Assembly (NCBI RefSeq): GCF_037975245.1
Contig: NC_092571.1
Coordinates: 24,938,564-25,002,563, forward strand
Source of the DNA: Apostichopus japonicus
Lineage: Eukaryota > Echinodermata > Holothuroidea > Aspidochirotida > Stichopodidae
Reading direction: 5' to 3'
Length of the DNA: 64,000 nt
This document shows, one piece after another, positions 39,901 to 50,523 of this stretch. Under the pieces are notes generated by a model, which did no database searches, was not told where the DNA came from, and saw only the letters and a list, made by a program, of their open reading frames with translations. A program made the position numbers and the translations under genes. Numbering within the stretch: position 1 is the first letter of the stretch; the number at the start of each line of letters is the position of its first letter.

Positions 39901-42900
39901 CGAGGTTTGTTGGTATGCAGGTGATAGCTGGTGACGTCAGCTACTTTGGGGACCCCAATGATACTGAGTTACAGATTTGATTTGTTAGCCAAAAATCGTG
40001 TTGAAAACCTCATTTAAACTGTAAATGCGACTTTGCGTCGAGTTTGGGTGTTAATAACACCTTAAATGATACCGTCCCCCGAGGTTTGTTGGTATGGGGT
40101 GATATACCATGGGGACCCCAATGATACTGAGTTACAGATTTGATTTGTTAGCCAAAAATCGTGTTGAAAAACCTCATTTAAACTGTAGATGATACTTTTC
40201 GTCGAGTTTGGGTGTTAATAACTCCCTAAATGATACCGTCCCCCGAGGTTTGTTGGTATGGGGTGATAGAGGGTGACGTCAGCTACTTTGGGGACCCCAA
40301 TGATACTGAGTTACAGATTTGATTTGTTAGCCAAAAATCGTGTTGAAAAACCTCATTTAAACTGTAGATGATACTTTTCGTCGAGTTTGGGTGTTAAAAA
40401 CACCCTAAATGATACCGTCCCCCGAGGTTTGTTGGTATGGGGTGATAGTGGGTAACGTCAGCTACGTTTTTGCTCCGCAATGATACTGAGTTACAGATTT
40501 GATTTGTTAGCCAAAAATCGTGTTGAAAAACCTCATTTAAACTGTAGATGATACTTTGCGTCGAGTTTGGGTGTTAATAACACCTTAAATGATACCGTCC
40601 CCCGAGGTTTGTTGGTATGGGGTGATAGTGGGTAACGTCAGCTACGTTTTTGCTCCGCAATGATACTGAGTTACAGATTTGATTTGTTAGCCAAAAATCG
40701 TGTTGAAAAATCTCATTTAAACTGTAAATGCGACTTAGCGTCGAGTTTGGGTGTTAATAACACCTAAATGATACCGTCCCCCGAGGTTTGTTGGTATGGG
40801 GTGATAGCTGGTGACGTCAGCTACTTTGGGGACCCTAATGATACTGAGTTACAGATTTGATTTGTTAGCCAAAAATCGTGTTGAAAAACCTCATTTAAAC
40901 TGTAGATGATACTTTTCGTCGAGTTTGGGTGTTAATAACACCCTAAATGATACCGTCCCCCGAGGTTTGTTGGTATGGGGTGATAGCTGGGTAACGTCAG
41001 CTGCGTTTTTGCTCCGCAATGATACTGAGTTACAGATTTGATTTGTTAGCCAAAAATCGTGTTGAAAAACCTCATTTAAACTGTAGATGATACTTTGCGT
41101 CGAGTTTGGGTGTTAATAACACCTTAAATGATACCGTCCCCCGAGGTTTGTTGGTATGGGGTGATAGCTGGTGACGTCAGCTACTTTTGGGACCCTAATG
41201 ATACTGAGTTACAGATTTGATTTGTTAGCCAAAAATCGTGTTGAAAAACCGTATATAAACTGTAAATGGGACTTTGCGTCGAGTTTGGTTGTTAATAACA
41301 CCTTAAATGATACCGTCCCCGAGGTTTGTTGGTATGGGGTGATAGCTGGTGACGTCAGCTACTTTGGGGACCTCAATGATACTGAGTTACAGATTTGATT
41401 TGTTAGCCAAAAATCGTGTTGAAAAACCTCATTTAAACTGTAGATGATACTTTTCGTCGAGTTTGGGTGTTAATAACACCCTAAATGATACCGTCCCCCG
41501 AGGTTTGTTGGTATGCAGGTGATAGCTGGTGACGTCAGCTACGTTTTTGCTCCCCGATGATACTGAGTTACAGATTTGATTTGTTAGCCAAAAATCGTGT
41601 TGAAAACCTGTATATAAACTGTAAATGAGACTTTGCGTCGAGTTTGGGTGTTATTAACACCCTAAATGATACCGTCCCCCGAGGTTTGTTGGCAATGGGT
41701 GATAGTGGGTAACGTCAGCTACTTTGGGGACCCCAATGATACTGAGTTACAGATTTGATTTGTTAGCCAAAAATCGTGTTGAAAACCCGTATATAAACGG
41801 TAGATGAGACTTCGCGTCGAGTTTTGGCGTTATTAATGCCCTCTCTGATGAAATCTTTTCTCAAGGTGGTTTTGATGGGGTGATAGAGAGGGTTGCCAGC
41901 TATTACTTGCACAATTTGAAAACTTTTATTGTCTGATAACACACCCATGACTCTGTTGAATAAGTGTGTCAATTAGTTTAGTTTTTAAAACTTTACTTTT
42001 CCCCTCGTAACATTAGAATTGCCCTTAAGCTTCTCCGTAGTATCATTTTCCCCTTAGTGTTCGCTCTTATTGTTCGCTGGTAATGGTCGCTGGTAGTGCT
42101 TAACGTTCGCTGCTATTGGTCGCTGTTATTGTTCGCCAACTTCAGCCCGATTCGCGTAGTTAGGGTTAATGCAATCACTCACGTAATTGAAACGGTAACT
42201 ATATAGCACATATTATCATGGCTAAATACTTCTAAGAGGCGTTAGACCTTCTTTTTATGGGCAATTTGACCATCCAGCCGTTGGAGAAGAAGATTCTGAC
42301 GATGAAATTCTGATATGGTAAGCCGCATAGTTGCACACTGTATGTACTATGTATTGTGTATACATGTACTGTCGTAGCGCAATTGGTATAGCCTATATGA
42401 CTTACCGTTACGCGTGGCTACCATTGTATTACATAATACAGTACTTTGGAGAAAGGGGGGAAAATCAGTCATATTCCTCACATTCAAACATCAAATTATA
42501 TTTTACTTATGAAATAACATGTCTTGAACTCATCATACTATCAAAAGTCCAGCAGATTTCATCAAAATAATTTCAAATGGGCAAAAAAAGTACATTGTTT
42601 GTATCATAACCTCATTTGCATATTTACATATCTAATTAGCTTAATTATAAAAGAAAATTATAAAAATTAAAACCTCATTTCAATACCTATTTGTCAATAC
42701 TTGGGTCCCTATTGACAAAATGAACAGATTTTAAGTAATTACAATGTGTAAATATTTTTCCCCCAGGGGGACAATTATATGATCACAACATGGGAAAGAG
42801 GAGTTAAACAGTCAGATGTTGTTTTTTTATCCGTTACAGGAAGCTATTACTTGTTTAGAGGAACTGAAGTCACCTAAACTTCAACATGTATTTGTCCGCG

Positions 42901-45900
42901 TAGCCATTGAAGATGTTCTAGAAAAATCAAGCGGTATGAGAGAGTCCGTTGGCAGGCTCTTCCACAGGCTATTACAATCATCCACCATCTCAGTTGAACA
43001 ATTTAACTATGGGTAGGTATATTGAGAAATATTTTGGGTACAGTTTTTGCACCTGGAAGAAAGAAAGAATTGATTTAGAAAAGACAAAATTTGCTGTCTT
43101 GGATATTAAGTGCAAGTGACTTGCAGCAATTTCAATAATAACAGCAGATTTTATAACTGGTAGCAAATTCAAATATTGATTCCTTGCTGGAAGGGACAGA
43201 ATGTATGGGATGATGATTGTGTGTGTGTGAGATACCTGCTTGTAAACACGGTAACTCAAGTGTTCATGGTGGGTTAATGTCATGCTGGTATGTGGATCCT
43301 TCCTATGGAGTACTAGCACCCTTTTCTTTTCTGTGAAGGTCAAAGGTCAACAGAGGTCAAAGTCTGAAAACCTTGTAGAGACGATAGCTCTAAAAGTGCA
43401 TCTTTGTTAAAGTTCATACTTTGTATGTAGATACTGCTTGCTGAGTGCAAGAACCCTGTCGAAATTAGTAGAGGTTAAAGATCATCAAATGTCAACAGAG
43501 ATAAAAGTGTGAAAACTCTGTCAGCATAATAAGTCAAAAAGTGCTGCTTGGTTGCAGTTTGTACTGGTAAGTAGCTCTCCCTTGATGTGTGCAAGTATGC
43601 TATGGAGACTGGTAGATGTCAAAGGTTGTTTGAGGTGAACCAAGCTCAAAATCTGAAAACCTCTGCAACATAATTACCCTTAAAGTAAGGGTTAGATGAT
43701 TTTCATACTTGGTACGAATGATCCACCTTATTTGGTACAAAAACAACTTCTTTTCTGGGGAGGTCAAAGGTCATATTAGGTCAGTCTTTTAATTTTGTAA
43801 GCACGCACCTGGTAACTCAAAAGGTTTTACTTTGTTGAAGTTCATTCTAGATTAATATAGATCTGAAAATCACGTAGACATTGTACTGACAAAACTTAAG
43901 CTTGGATGATGACCTTCTTACGTGATAGGCAGGTCTGCATTTGTGCAAGAATCTTGCCGATCACTGATGGTCAACACATAAGAATCTTGTTCAATGTTCT
44001 CATACAAAGTGTATCAAGTTATCACTAAGCCAACTGACTTTCTGGTTAATCTGATCTTTGCAGGGTTGTTTCCTTTGAAACACACCAGGTATAAAATGGT
44101 GGAAAGACAAAAATTACTATTAGAAATGGACATAATTATATTAAAAAAGTAACCCCATTTGAAGCACCAAAGCTTTCTTGGTAACGAAGAGGTGAGATTT
44201 TAAACATTGTGGATGATCTCTGGTCTTCTTCATGATGAAGAAATTAAAATAAATAATTTTTTGCAAAGAAACATACTCCCCATGCAGCCATACTTTGAAG
44301 ACATCTCCTTTCTTTGCTGAATTCTGCAAATTATTCTTTTTCAAAGACTTTCTTCTCTCTGTAACAAATGTTGATCTAAATTTTGTTTACAGTCTTAACG
44401 AAATATTAGAATTTGCAGAGGACATGGAGAGAGAAATTCCACTATATTGGACTTACTTGGGTGAAATCATCGGAGCTATGGCTGCCGAAGGGGCCACCAA
44501 CTTTGCATTCCTCCGAGATGTGGTCCAAAAAATACCCAGGGAAGGGAAATCAGCCGAGTGCATGGCTGAGATCCTGAAGGCTGGTGTTAATTTAACAGTG
44601 AGTATAGACTTTGTAGATTGAAGACTTGGTGGTTTAGGGAATGAATTGAAAGACAAATATTGGTCTGTGGAGAGGAGTGTTTTATAGAGTGCCGTCGTCA
44701 TAGATGTTACAGACTGAGGACTGTGTGATGTGTTTTTACATTGTATTATCAGTAGTTTACAGTGTAGTATCAGATCAGTATGTAGAACATTATACACCTA
44801 AAAACAAGCATGAGCTTTTGCCGCGAATTCGCGGAATTTCCATGATTTATTTTCTACCTCGGGGACAATTTTTTTATCCTAACACACTGTAGCATATGCA
44901 ACTGGAGCCTATACCGCAATTTTTGCAAAATTCTGTGATTTTTTTTTTACCCCAGGCTCATCCCTGTACAAAATAATGTCCTTCTACCCTTCAGATGTTC
45001 CCTGCCATAGCAGTCCCCATCACTATCTCCCCTCTCTCCCTGCCCCTACACACAGCCTCTCCAATGACTGATTGAGCTGACTGTAGAATGTACAGTAAAA
45101 GAAAACAAATTGTATCCTATTGACATTCCAGTACTATTTCAGGACAGTTTAAGGCAAGTGCTTTTGAAAGTTTTGCTGTTTCAGTTTGAGACTTACTACC
45201 AACATGATGTCTCAGTCACTATGAGACGACATTATGAGATATGTTAGGTTGATCTGTGAGAGTTGTGAAAATAGACTTTCTTTATGATATCATATGGGAG
45301 TTACACCAGAAAGCATGGAGATTAATATTAGTGGTTCTTTCCCCCTCAACAGAGTGAGACACATATGGCCAAAATATGGAAAACATCTAATTTCACCTGG
45401 AGTCTATTTTTACCTTCCAGAACGAACATCCAGGAATTTGTCAAAAATAAGGTAAGTACTATTTTGAAATCAAAGAATATACTCCATTGTCATCTCAGGT
45501 CCCCTACTCGCATCCACTATTTCTGCCTTTTGCTCGCCCATGTACCTTTCCCCCACATTTATAAACAATATTTTAATTACCTTGTTTCATCAATTAAATA
45601 AGACAAACAAGTTAGTTTGATATTGATATTCAGTGTGCATGTTAATTGTCGGTCATTCATGTCATTGAATACTTCGCCATATCCATATTAACACCTGTTT
45701 GGTGGCTTTGAAGATCCTTTCAGAGTGAAATTGTGTACATTTATATTTGAAACTATGGTATGGGTAATTGCCTTTTAAAAAAGCCATTCAGAAGTTTGAT
45801 ACAGCCAGGCTGACGTTGGTGTATATTTGATGTCAGTCGATCAATCAATCAATCAAAGAATCAAATAGTAATTCAGGTAGTTTGCATTGTAAACCATTGT

Positions 45901-48357
45901 TTTCACTGCTGGTGGGTAAAAATTCATTGTAGGTTTATTTGTTGGTTTTGTATTTTGTTTACAGAAAGTATCATTCACAGAGCAGCCAGTAGAGAGAGTA
46001 TCACAGAGCACCCCTAAGGAAGAGACGAGGATAGGAAACTTCCAGCGGGATCTAATCCTTCAGTTCCAGAATGAAAGTCTTACTAACGATGAAGTCAAAG
46101 ACTTCATCGAGGTGAGTGAGCTTCAACATTTAGATTGCATTTCAAGTTTTGTGATGTCAGTTAAATGAATAAGATTGTGTAAGAGAAATGGCACAGGAAC
46201 AATTTCCCTTGGCAAAGAAGGTAACCACGATTGTTTGAGGTGTGTTCGTGTTGGTACTGGACGAAGAGGGTCATCTTAGGGAAACTACGCAAATTCATTG
46301 ACACCTGACTGACCTTAGTGAAATGTATGCATATTCATGGAGACATGTCTGACCTTATTGATCACTGTGAACCTTGTATGCAGAGTCTGTAAGTGTGTGT
46401 AGTCAAGTGGAACACCTTATTGCTATTAAGACAATAATAGATCAGAGATATCGCAAGGTTTTAATACAAGTTGTGCGTATTTTTAGAAGCCACTTAATAT
46501 TCAAATTAGGATTAGATTTGCACTTACGACAGTAGTGTTGCAATGAGTGATACAATCCCTGCAACATGGAAAGGCAGGTGTCACATTGGAATTTTCAAGA
46601 TGGGCTTTATCAAAATGAGAAGGAATATCATTTTGATTTTGATTTTAATTTTAATCATTTATTGTCACAGAAACAATATGCTATAAATTTACATTACTTG
46701 GGTTTTCCATTGCCTAGAATTGTACTCGCACTCCCCAGCACTTCCAGCACTTCTAGTCGCAAGAAACTAATCTTTGAGCACTTAGAAATCTCACAACTTT
46801 TAAAGAACTCAATATTATTGTTAAGCAGTGGTACAAACTGGCCAAAAACTCTAATAAACTAAAATTATGCCAAATTCCTTTGTCTTTTTCCAATTATTAA
46901 GCTTTTACTGGCATGAATGTATGGTGTAACTCTCTTGATTATTGAAAACATGTTTGAAAATAAGATTCTTCTAGTAATAGAAACTGGTTTTGCTGTTGTC
47001 TTATACAGAAATCAATTCCACCAGATGTGAGGAAGACCAAGGAATTTATACGTGCCGTAGTGTCAGCTATGTGCTTTGGAGCTGTGAAAGGTTAGTAACC
47101 TTATATGAGGGGAAGGAAAAAGTATTCCCCCTCCCCCCATCTTTGTGTAGAACATTTCAGGTCTGACTATACCCTGCAGCCTAAGTGTAAATTTGTGCAT
47201 ATTCTTGTGGGCTCACCGGAATCCATTCCTTACTTGTTTGAGAAATTACCAGATCTGTCTCGGACTTCCCGATGTTTACCAGGTTAGTCTTGGACAAAAG
47301 GATTGGTTTGCTTTTCATGGAATGGCTGGTTTTAAAACTGGTTGTGAAATTACAGAAAAGAACATTGGCTTTGGAACTTCAACCAACCTCGTTGCCAATT
47401 TACTTCTTTGCTTTTACCTTATAGGGGAAGGCACAAATAGTAGGGGTGACCATGAGTTACTGAAGAAACGATCAGTCTTAATGCAGAGGTACATTGACAG
47501 TGACGCCAAACTAGAATTACAAGCTCTCTTTGCAGTCCAACATTTGAATTACAGTCTAGAAAACCCACCAGGTGAGTTTTAAACAAGTTAAAACTTCAGA
47601 GAAAGTTATTGAAAGTTGTTCCAGCAACTAGCTGCCTTCATTTTGCTCCTGGTGGTAACTGTGTGTTATTGTTACTAACGCCATGTAATATTTGCAAGTG
47701 ATTGATTACCTACTAAATTTACTTAGCAGATCTATAAAGATGAAACTATTTGGCTGTTCCATTAATGAACAGGTGTATGCATCAGTAGTTCATATGTTGT
47801 TGTTTTTAGATTAGGCAACATTCATTGGAAACTTTTATCTCCTGTTTAATCTTGAACTGTTTAGGTTTGATTTTTTGCCTGAGTTTGTTGTATCATTTTT
47901 TGATTTTGGTGAATAAAGTAAAAGGAAATGTCTAAGGGTCCTTTATCGTTCCTTTAATTGTAGAGTATAACACAGTAAGATCGCAGCTTATCCATTGCAA
48001 AGGCAGCTATAGAGGATGTGGTTAAAGATGGTATTCCTTTGGAGCTAGTATCGGTACTATGGTGTTGACCATGTTACCGCTATAGTTGTGGTGAACTTGA
48101 ATTTGTTCCATCAAGTTATAGTTCTTGTAGGATGACAGGTTTTTCTGTGATGTTAACATCATCTTTATCTTTCATTAGGGCTTCTACGCTTGTACTTTGA
48201 TGTGCTATACGACGAAGATGTCATCTCTGAAGAAACATTCTACTCTTGGAAGGACAGCGACGATGCAGCGGAGAAAACGGGGAAAGGTATCGCCTTGAAA
48301 TCAGTAACCAGCTTCTTCACTTGGTTGGAGGAATCAAACCCTCCGAATTACTGGTGA
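11848..48357 (+). CDS. eIF4G-family translation initiation factor, copy 1, with an extra N-terminal MIF4G-like module
   Basis: Scaffold of cap-complex assembly: in this family MIF4G binds eIF4A and RNA, MA3 binds eIF4A and W2 binds Mnk kinase. 23 coding exons: 11848-11982, 12865-12927, 13309-13434, 14355-14558, 15332-15439, 16801-16932, 17741-17902, 18370-18507, 19836-19895, 20601-20735, 21202-21438, 22055-22159, 24562-24810, 25126-25298, 26047-26225, 26849-26946, 42840-43012, 44393-44597, 45353-45451, 45965-46111, 47009-47090, 47425-47571, 48179-48357. Phases agree throughout (3336 nt, 1112 codons). Codons 1-256 form the extra module; 311-535 the canonical MIF4G ([39 protein letters not shown]); about 736-894 MA3; about 895-1111 W2 ending [17 protein letters not shown]. 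Codon 100 is TAG (13408-13410), so the full frame is interrupted unless exon 3 is skipped, which keeps frame. No eIF4E- or PABP-binding segment is visible. Confidence 0.85.
12949..12993. repeat. (TA)n microsatellite in intron 2
   Basis: Pure AT dinucleotide run just downstream of the exon 2 donor. The equivalent intron of copy 2 has a much longer TA/CATA-rich array (58185-58345). Confidence 0.9.
14823..15232. repeat. Polypyrimidine (C/T-rich) intronic tract, copy 1
   Basis: About 400 bases with very few purines on the + strand (runs of CCTCC, CTTCT and the like), between module exons 4 and 5. Long open frames here are composition artefacts (Pro/Ser/Leu-rich). A homologous tract is at 60090-60440 in copy 2. 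Confidence 0.85.
15440..16800 (+). other. Intron between module exons 5 and 6, copy-1-specific segment
   Basis: Sequence from 15440 to about 16588 has no counterpart in copy 2, where homology resumes with AATCAGGTATGTATCTATT. It contains a CTGT microsatellite, the hammerhead-like motif and a G-run at 16120-16142 that could form a quadruplex. No coding exon is seen. Confidence 0.6.
15751..15795 (+). ncRNA. Degenerate hammerhead-ribozyme-like motif, possible Penelope-element relic
   Basis: TTGACGA at 15758-15764 is followed by a perfect 5-bp stem (ATCCT, loop GCT, AGGAT) and then GAAACGTC. This is the order of a hammerhead core: CUGANGA, helix II, GAAA, helix III and cleavage triplet GUC. Flanking GCC (15754-15756 region) and GGC after GTC could form a short helix I. 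The first core base is U instead of C, which should abolish cleavage. Similar motifs are known at Penelope-like element ends. It lies in a segment absent from copy 2. Confidence 0.35.
17296..17618 (+). repeat. Three decayed tandem copies of the PABP-motif exon end
   Basis: Three ~105-115-bp units (about 17296-17409, 17410-17517, 17518-17618). Each resembles the 3' end of the copy 2 PABP-motif exon plus the start of its following intron (63515-63625): GGTGGCAAGTG, AGGGTCC, TCTAGTATCCCACCAAAGG, then ATTTCAAGCTCAACAGAC. In-frame stops are present and the coding part for the RIQDP motif is absent. I read these as an amplified relic inside the intron of copy 1. Confidence 0.65.
18370..24810 (+). 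other. Canonical eIF4G MIF4G (HEAT-1) domain exons
   Basis: Six exons (18370-18507, 19836-19895, 20601-20735, 21202-21438, 22055-22159, 24562-24810) encode the middle domain and following linker. The preceding exon (17741-17902) carries RKIIPGP and [13 protein letters not shown], matching the conserved stretch just before MIF4G in animal eIF4G1/3. The linker ends with [11 protein letters not shown], matching human DDGGWNTVP. The intron after 21438 appears to use a GC donor (AAG/GCAGGT), because a GT donor there breaks the frame. Confidence 0.88.
22160..24561 (+). other. Intron with no recognised element except a short repeat
   Basis: 2.4 kb. A ~65-bp block at 23216-23282 (TCTGCATT then CTCCAACTTTTGCAGTAGAG) is also present at 17629-17693. 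Otherwise no gene, RNA or transposon signature is seen. Confidence 0.5.
25299..26046 (+). other. Intron, no feature recognised
   Basis: Phase-2 intron between the Gly/Ser-rich linker exon and the Arg/Ser-rich ([16 protein letters not shown]) exon. Unique AT-rich sequence. Confidence 0.5.
26960..27245 (+). mobile_element. 3' end of a non-LTR retrotransposon (LINE relic)
   Basis: The frame near 27035-27155 reads [18 protein letters not shown] and ends [10 protein letters not shown]-stop, the typical C-terminus of CR1/RTE-like LINE ORF2 proteins. The upstream portion ([13 protein letters not shown]) is in another frame, shifted at a T-run. Only the 3' end remains, just after the donor of exon 16. 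Confidence 0.6.
27640..27860 (-). mobile_element. Possible tRNA-derived SINE relic
   Basis: The minus strand reads CTTTCAATCATAAGGTCCCC then GGTTCGAGTCA, which resembles a tRNA anticodon arm plus T-arm/B box. The acceptor stem and A box are not convincing, so this is not called a tRNA gene. CCTGCAAGCAGG at 27643-27654 is a perfect palindrome-like block. Confidence 0.3.
27861..28917 (+). other. Intronic sequence left of the foldback element
   Basis: AT-rich, with T-runs at 28469-28482 and scattered short repeats. No feature I can support. Confidence 0.4.
29515..33950 (+). repeat. Satellite array, left arm (~25 monomers of ~179 bp)
   Basis: Direct tandem monomers of 178-180 bp. Each has GGCTAACAAATCAAATCTGT, then the palindromes TTGGGGTCCCCAA, TGACGTCA and GGGTGTTATTAACACCC. 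Blocks about 893 bp apart (for example 30597-30824 and 31490-31717) are identical, showing a five-monomer higher-order repeat. Recurrent ~75-codon open frames on the minus strand are monomer artefacts. Confidence 0.95.
33951..35703. other. Central region of the foldback element, left part
   Basis: Unique AT-rich sequence with a CAAA-rich simple stretch at 35162-35195. The longest sense frame is 60 codons (34246-34428) and matches nothing I know. No transposase motif is seen. Confidence 0.5.
35712..36933. mobile_element. hAT-like element nested in the foldback centre
   Basis: 1222 bp with 14-bp inverted ends CAGGGTTGTCACCA / TGGTGACAACCCTG and a perfect 8-bp duplication GTGATCAC (35704-35711, 36934-36941). 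It includes a GGGGAGGGGACACCCCCTCC block near its right end that is shared with the 2018-2397 element. No intact transposase. It inserted after the foldback element formed. Confidence 0.88.
36942..37729. other. Central region of the foldback element, right part
   Basis: Continuation of the interrupted unique centre: the flanks of the nested hAT element join cleanly across the duplicated 8 bp. No gene recognised. Confidence 0.5.
37730..38686. mobile_element. Second hAT-like element beside the right satellite arm
   Basis: 957 bp with 13-bp inverted ends CAGGGTTCTCGCC / GGCGAGAACCCTG, close to those of the neighbouring nested element. I could not find a matching 8-bp duplication (AATAACGC on the left, CAGGTTTT on the right), so the ends or the mechanism are less certain. 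Confidence 0.65.
38690..41840 (-). repeat. Satellite array, right arm (~17 monomers, inverted)
   Basis: Same ~179-bp monomer as the left arm, in reverse orientation. Blocks repeat at about 714 bp (for example 39047 and 39760), suggesting a four-monomer higher-order unit. Some monomers have TAACGTCA in place of TGACGTCA, or lack the segment (near 40103). Confidence 0.95.
42161..42839 (+). other. Intronic sequence right of the foldback element
   Basis: Unique AT-rich sequence leading to the acceptor CCGTTACAG at 42831-42839. No feature seen. Confidence 0.4.
43320..44060. repeat. Degenerate ~120-bp repeat family with AGGTCAAAGGTCA motifs
   Basis: Several imperfect units with the order GGTCAAAGGTCA, (A)GTCTGAAAACC, TAACTC or similar, then TTCATACTTGGTA. 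Related units flank the hAT element at 50080-50319 and 51964-52080. There are no coding frames. The motif is a direct repeat of AGGTCA spaced by one base. Confidence 0.6.
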
Positions 48358-48775
48358 CCGCGCGGAGCTTCAGTTGAAAGATGTCATCGTATGTTAGTCT
48401 AAAAGCCTTCTTTTGCAATTGAGGTACGAAGCAACCACCAAGCCTTCCTTGTTTGCTGAACATTTTTATTTGGCTGCGGCGATTACGCAGTATTCGAGTA
48501 TTTTCTACAAATTCTCCAATTGCCTACATAACCGCTTGTTTACCTCGAAGTAACTAAGGGCTTATGATTGTGAGGCAAAGAAGAATGTACCTCCACAAAA
48601 AATAGTTTAAAAAAAACCGAAGAAAAGAAAGAGAGAAAAATTGAAGCAAAACTTTTCCTCTCAATGTATGGTTGTTATGGAGGGATAAATGTTGGTACAG
48701 CATACAGTTTTTTGGTACACAACAGGCAATGATAGACACCGCAAAGTGGAGACAAATATAAAACAGGTGATAGGA

Positions 48776-48781
48776 AATAAA
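48776..48781 (+). terminator. Candidate polyadenylation signal, eIF4G copy 1
   Basis: AATAAA about 420 bases after the TGA stop, followed by an (AT)n run at 48798-48820. A second AATAAA at 49769-49774 could serve a longer 3' UTR. Confidence 0.4.
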
Positions 48782-50311
48782 AAACAATTGAAAGATATAT
48801 ATATATATATATATATATATTAAGAACTTTTTCTATGAATACGGTTTTATTTTAAGGAAACAATTTCATTTCTATTTGTTTATTAAAAATGTGTCAGCAT
48901 TAACTCAAATATTGCTGAAGGAATATAGTCAGATGCTTAAGTTCCTATTAATGAAGAAACAGGAAGAAAAAGAAGCATGTATTTAAAAATAACCATAAAA
49001 AGTTCTGAGGGAATGTTAGCATTTCAGATTCATTAGTGCTGTACAAGTGGGTCCAGGTGATCCCCCACTTCATTAATAAGTATGTTAGTTGTTGGTAAAA
49101 AGAAAAAAAGGAACATGTTATGGAGAATATGAGAAGAATGTTTAGGCCTACTTCTTTCAGTAAGGTGTCTACCCTTGGGAGGTAGCAAGTTTGTGGAAGT
49201 AATATATGCTATGTAGTGAGTGATTTTCTAAGTTTCAGTAGGTGATCCTCCTTGCATGTCTCAATTGAGCAAAGTTTACAAGATGGTAGGAATAAGAAAG
49301 AAGCCACTTTGTTTTAAATTGTGCATCTGAAAAAATGTGTTTAGGTTCGTATCAAATGCTCTTAAAATGATTAAAACATGGTCGAAATGTATCATTGTCT
49401 TTGGGAAACTGTCTTCAGATGTAGTATACAGAACAATCTGTTAGTAGGAGCTCGTCATTGAGTAAGATAGTCAAATAGAAATATTTGTATGCCATACAAG
49501 TTTAATTTACAACACCTTGTGTGGTTGTTAACAATATGTGGTTTTAAGATGAGACTTTGGGTGTTAAACGTAACAGCTGTTATGATGTGTGAAGGGACTA
49601 TTGGTGCCAACTTTTGACAATAACACAAACATGTCAGTCGCTGTTTGGGATAGGTTTTAGTTAATAAGAGTGGCAATGTTGATCTCTTGTTGTAGAGCCC
49701 AAAAGAAGGTTAAATTTAAAGGGAAATATTAAGTAATTGATGAAGAAGTGAATTCAATATTTAGCAACAATAAAAAGAAGAAGAAAAAAATAAATATATG
49801 ATATGAAGGCTTAAGTCAGCAATACTCAGAAGTTTGTGAAAGATACAAAGTTACAAATGTCCTGATTTGTCCCTACGTAATCTCTGACGGATAAGTCATG
49901 TGCTACTTCTGCAATACATTCTCCAGGTCGTGTCCAACCTGTATGGATTTAAAACAAGCGGTATAATCACACACAGATGTATTCATTTGTGTACTGCTTA
50001 CAATTTGGAGTATAACCATTTATTTAAAACATAATTAGTGTTTATAAATAATTATAAAAAAAGTCGAATTGTTTTTGTCATCTTGTATTGATGTATTTTG
50101 TTATAATTATGTGTGCATATGTAAATGCAGACACAATATCTCAAGAAAGGAAACTTAGATTAATCTCATATTTAGTATGGGATGCCCATGCATATTGATT
50201 AGATGAACCCTAGTTTGTAGAAGTGGGCAAAGGTCAAAGTCTTAAAACATTTAAAACAGGAGATCCCAGGAATAGAAACTTGGATGAATCTGATTTATTA
50301 TGTCAATGCCT
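48782..50311. other. Possible 3' UTR extension and intergenic sequence
   Basis: AT-rich, no gene recognised. From about 50080 it contains degenerate AAAGGTCAAAG-type repeat units related to 43320-44060. Confidence 0.4.
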
Positions 50312-50369
50312 CATGTTGACATAGGCGTACGAGGCGGGGGGGGGGGCAGACTGCCCCCCCCCCAAATTT

Positions 50370-50523
50370 CCAGAGGACAAGAAATTCGGGCAAAAGTCCT
50401 GAAAAATTCGGACAGCCTAAGAGGAGAAAAAAAAAATATATATATATATATATATTTTTTTTTTTTCTCCTCTTAGGCTGCCCGAATTTTTCAGGACTTT
50501 TGCCCGAATTTCTTGTCCTCTGG
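50370..50523. repeat. 154-bp near-perfect palindrome with an AT core
   Basis: Left arm starts CCAGAGGACAAGAAATTCGG and runs to an A-run and (TA)n core near 50430-50465. The right arm is its reverse complement, ending TTCTTGTCCTCTGG. Arms are about 65-70 bp with one or two mismatches (GGACAGCC against GGCTGCCC). Confidence 0.9.

Larger units (their letters stand above)
28927..42151. mobile_element. 13.2-kb foldback-type DNA transposon in the MA3 intron
   Basis: The ends are inverted repeats starting ATC(T/G) then GGCTGAAGTTGGCGAACA, with one mismatch in the first 26 bases. They are flanked by a perfect 9-bp direct repeat TCGCGTAGT at 28918-28926 and 42152-42160. Inside each end lie short degenerate repeats of GCGAACAATAAGAGCGACC type (28936-29010, 42065-42140), then arms of ~179-bp satellite in opposite orientation (29515-33950 and 38690-41840), around a ~4.7-kb centre with no transposase. 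Long inverted repeats made of tandem units resemble Drosophila FB and sea urchin TU elements. The 9-bp duplication fits FB or MULE-like enzymes. It is non-autonomous in this copy. Confidence 0.85.
26849..48357 (+). other. MA3 and W2 domain exons of copy 1
   Basis: MA3: [40 protein letters not shown] and [15 protein letters not shown], over exons 26849-26946, 42840-43012 and 44393-44597. W2/eIF5C-type HEAT: exons 45353-45451 to 48179-48357, with [38 protein letters not shown] and [13 protein letters not shown]. These parallel human eIF4G1/3 rather than eIF4G2. The stop TGA is at 48355-48357 after NPPNYW. Confidence 0.88.

Noticed and set aside
28927-42151. CRISPR-like appearance of regularly spaced repeats
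   Set aside because: Eukaryotic context. Units are continuous ~179-bp satellite with no unique spacers.
46566-46862. 98-codon ORF in the intron after 46111
   Set aside because: Unspliced intronic frame with Asp/Phe/Asn-rich composition and no homology to known proteins. It interrupts the known eIF4G exon order.
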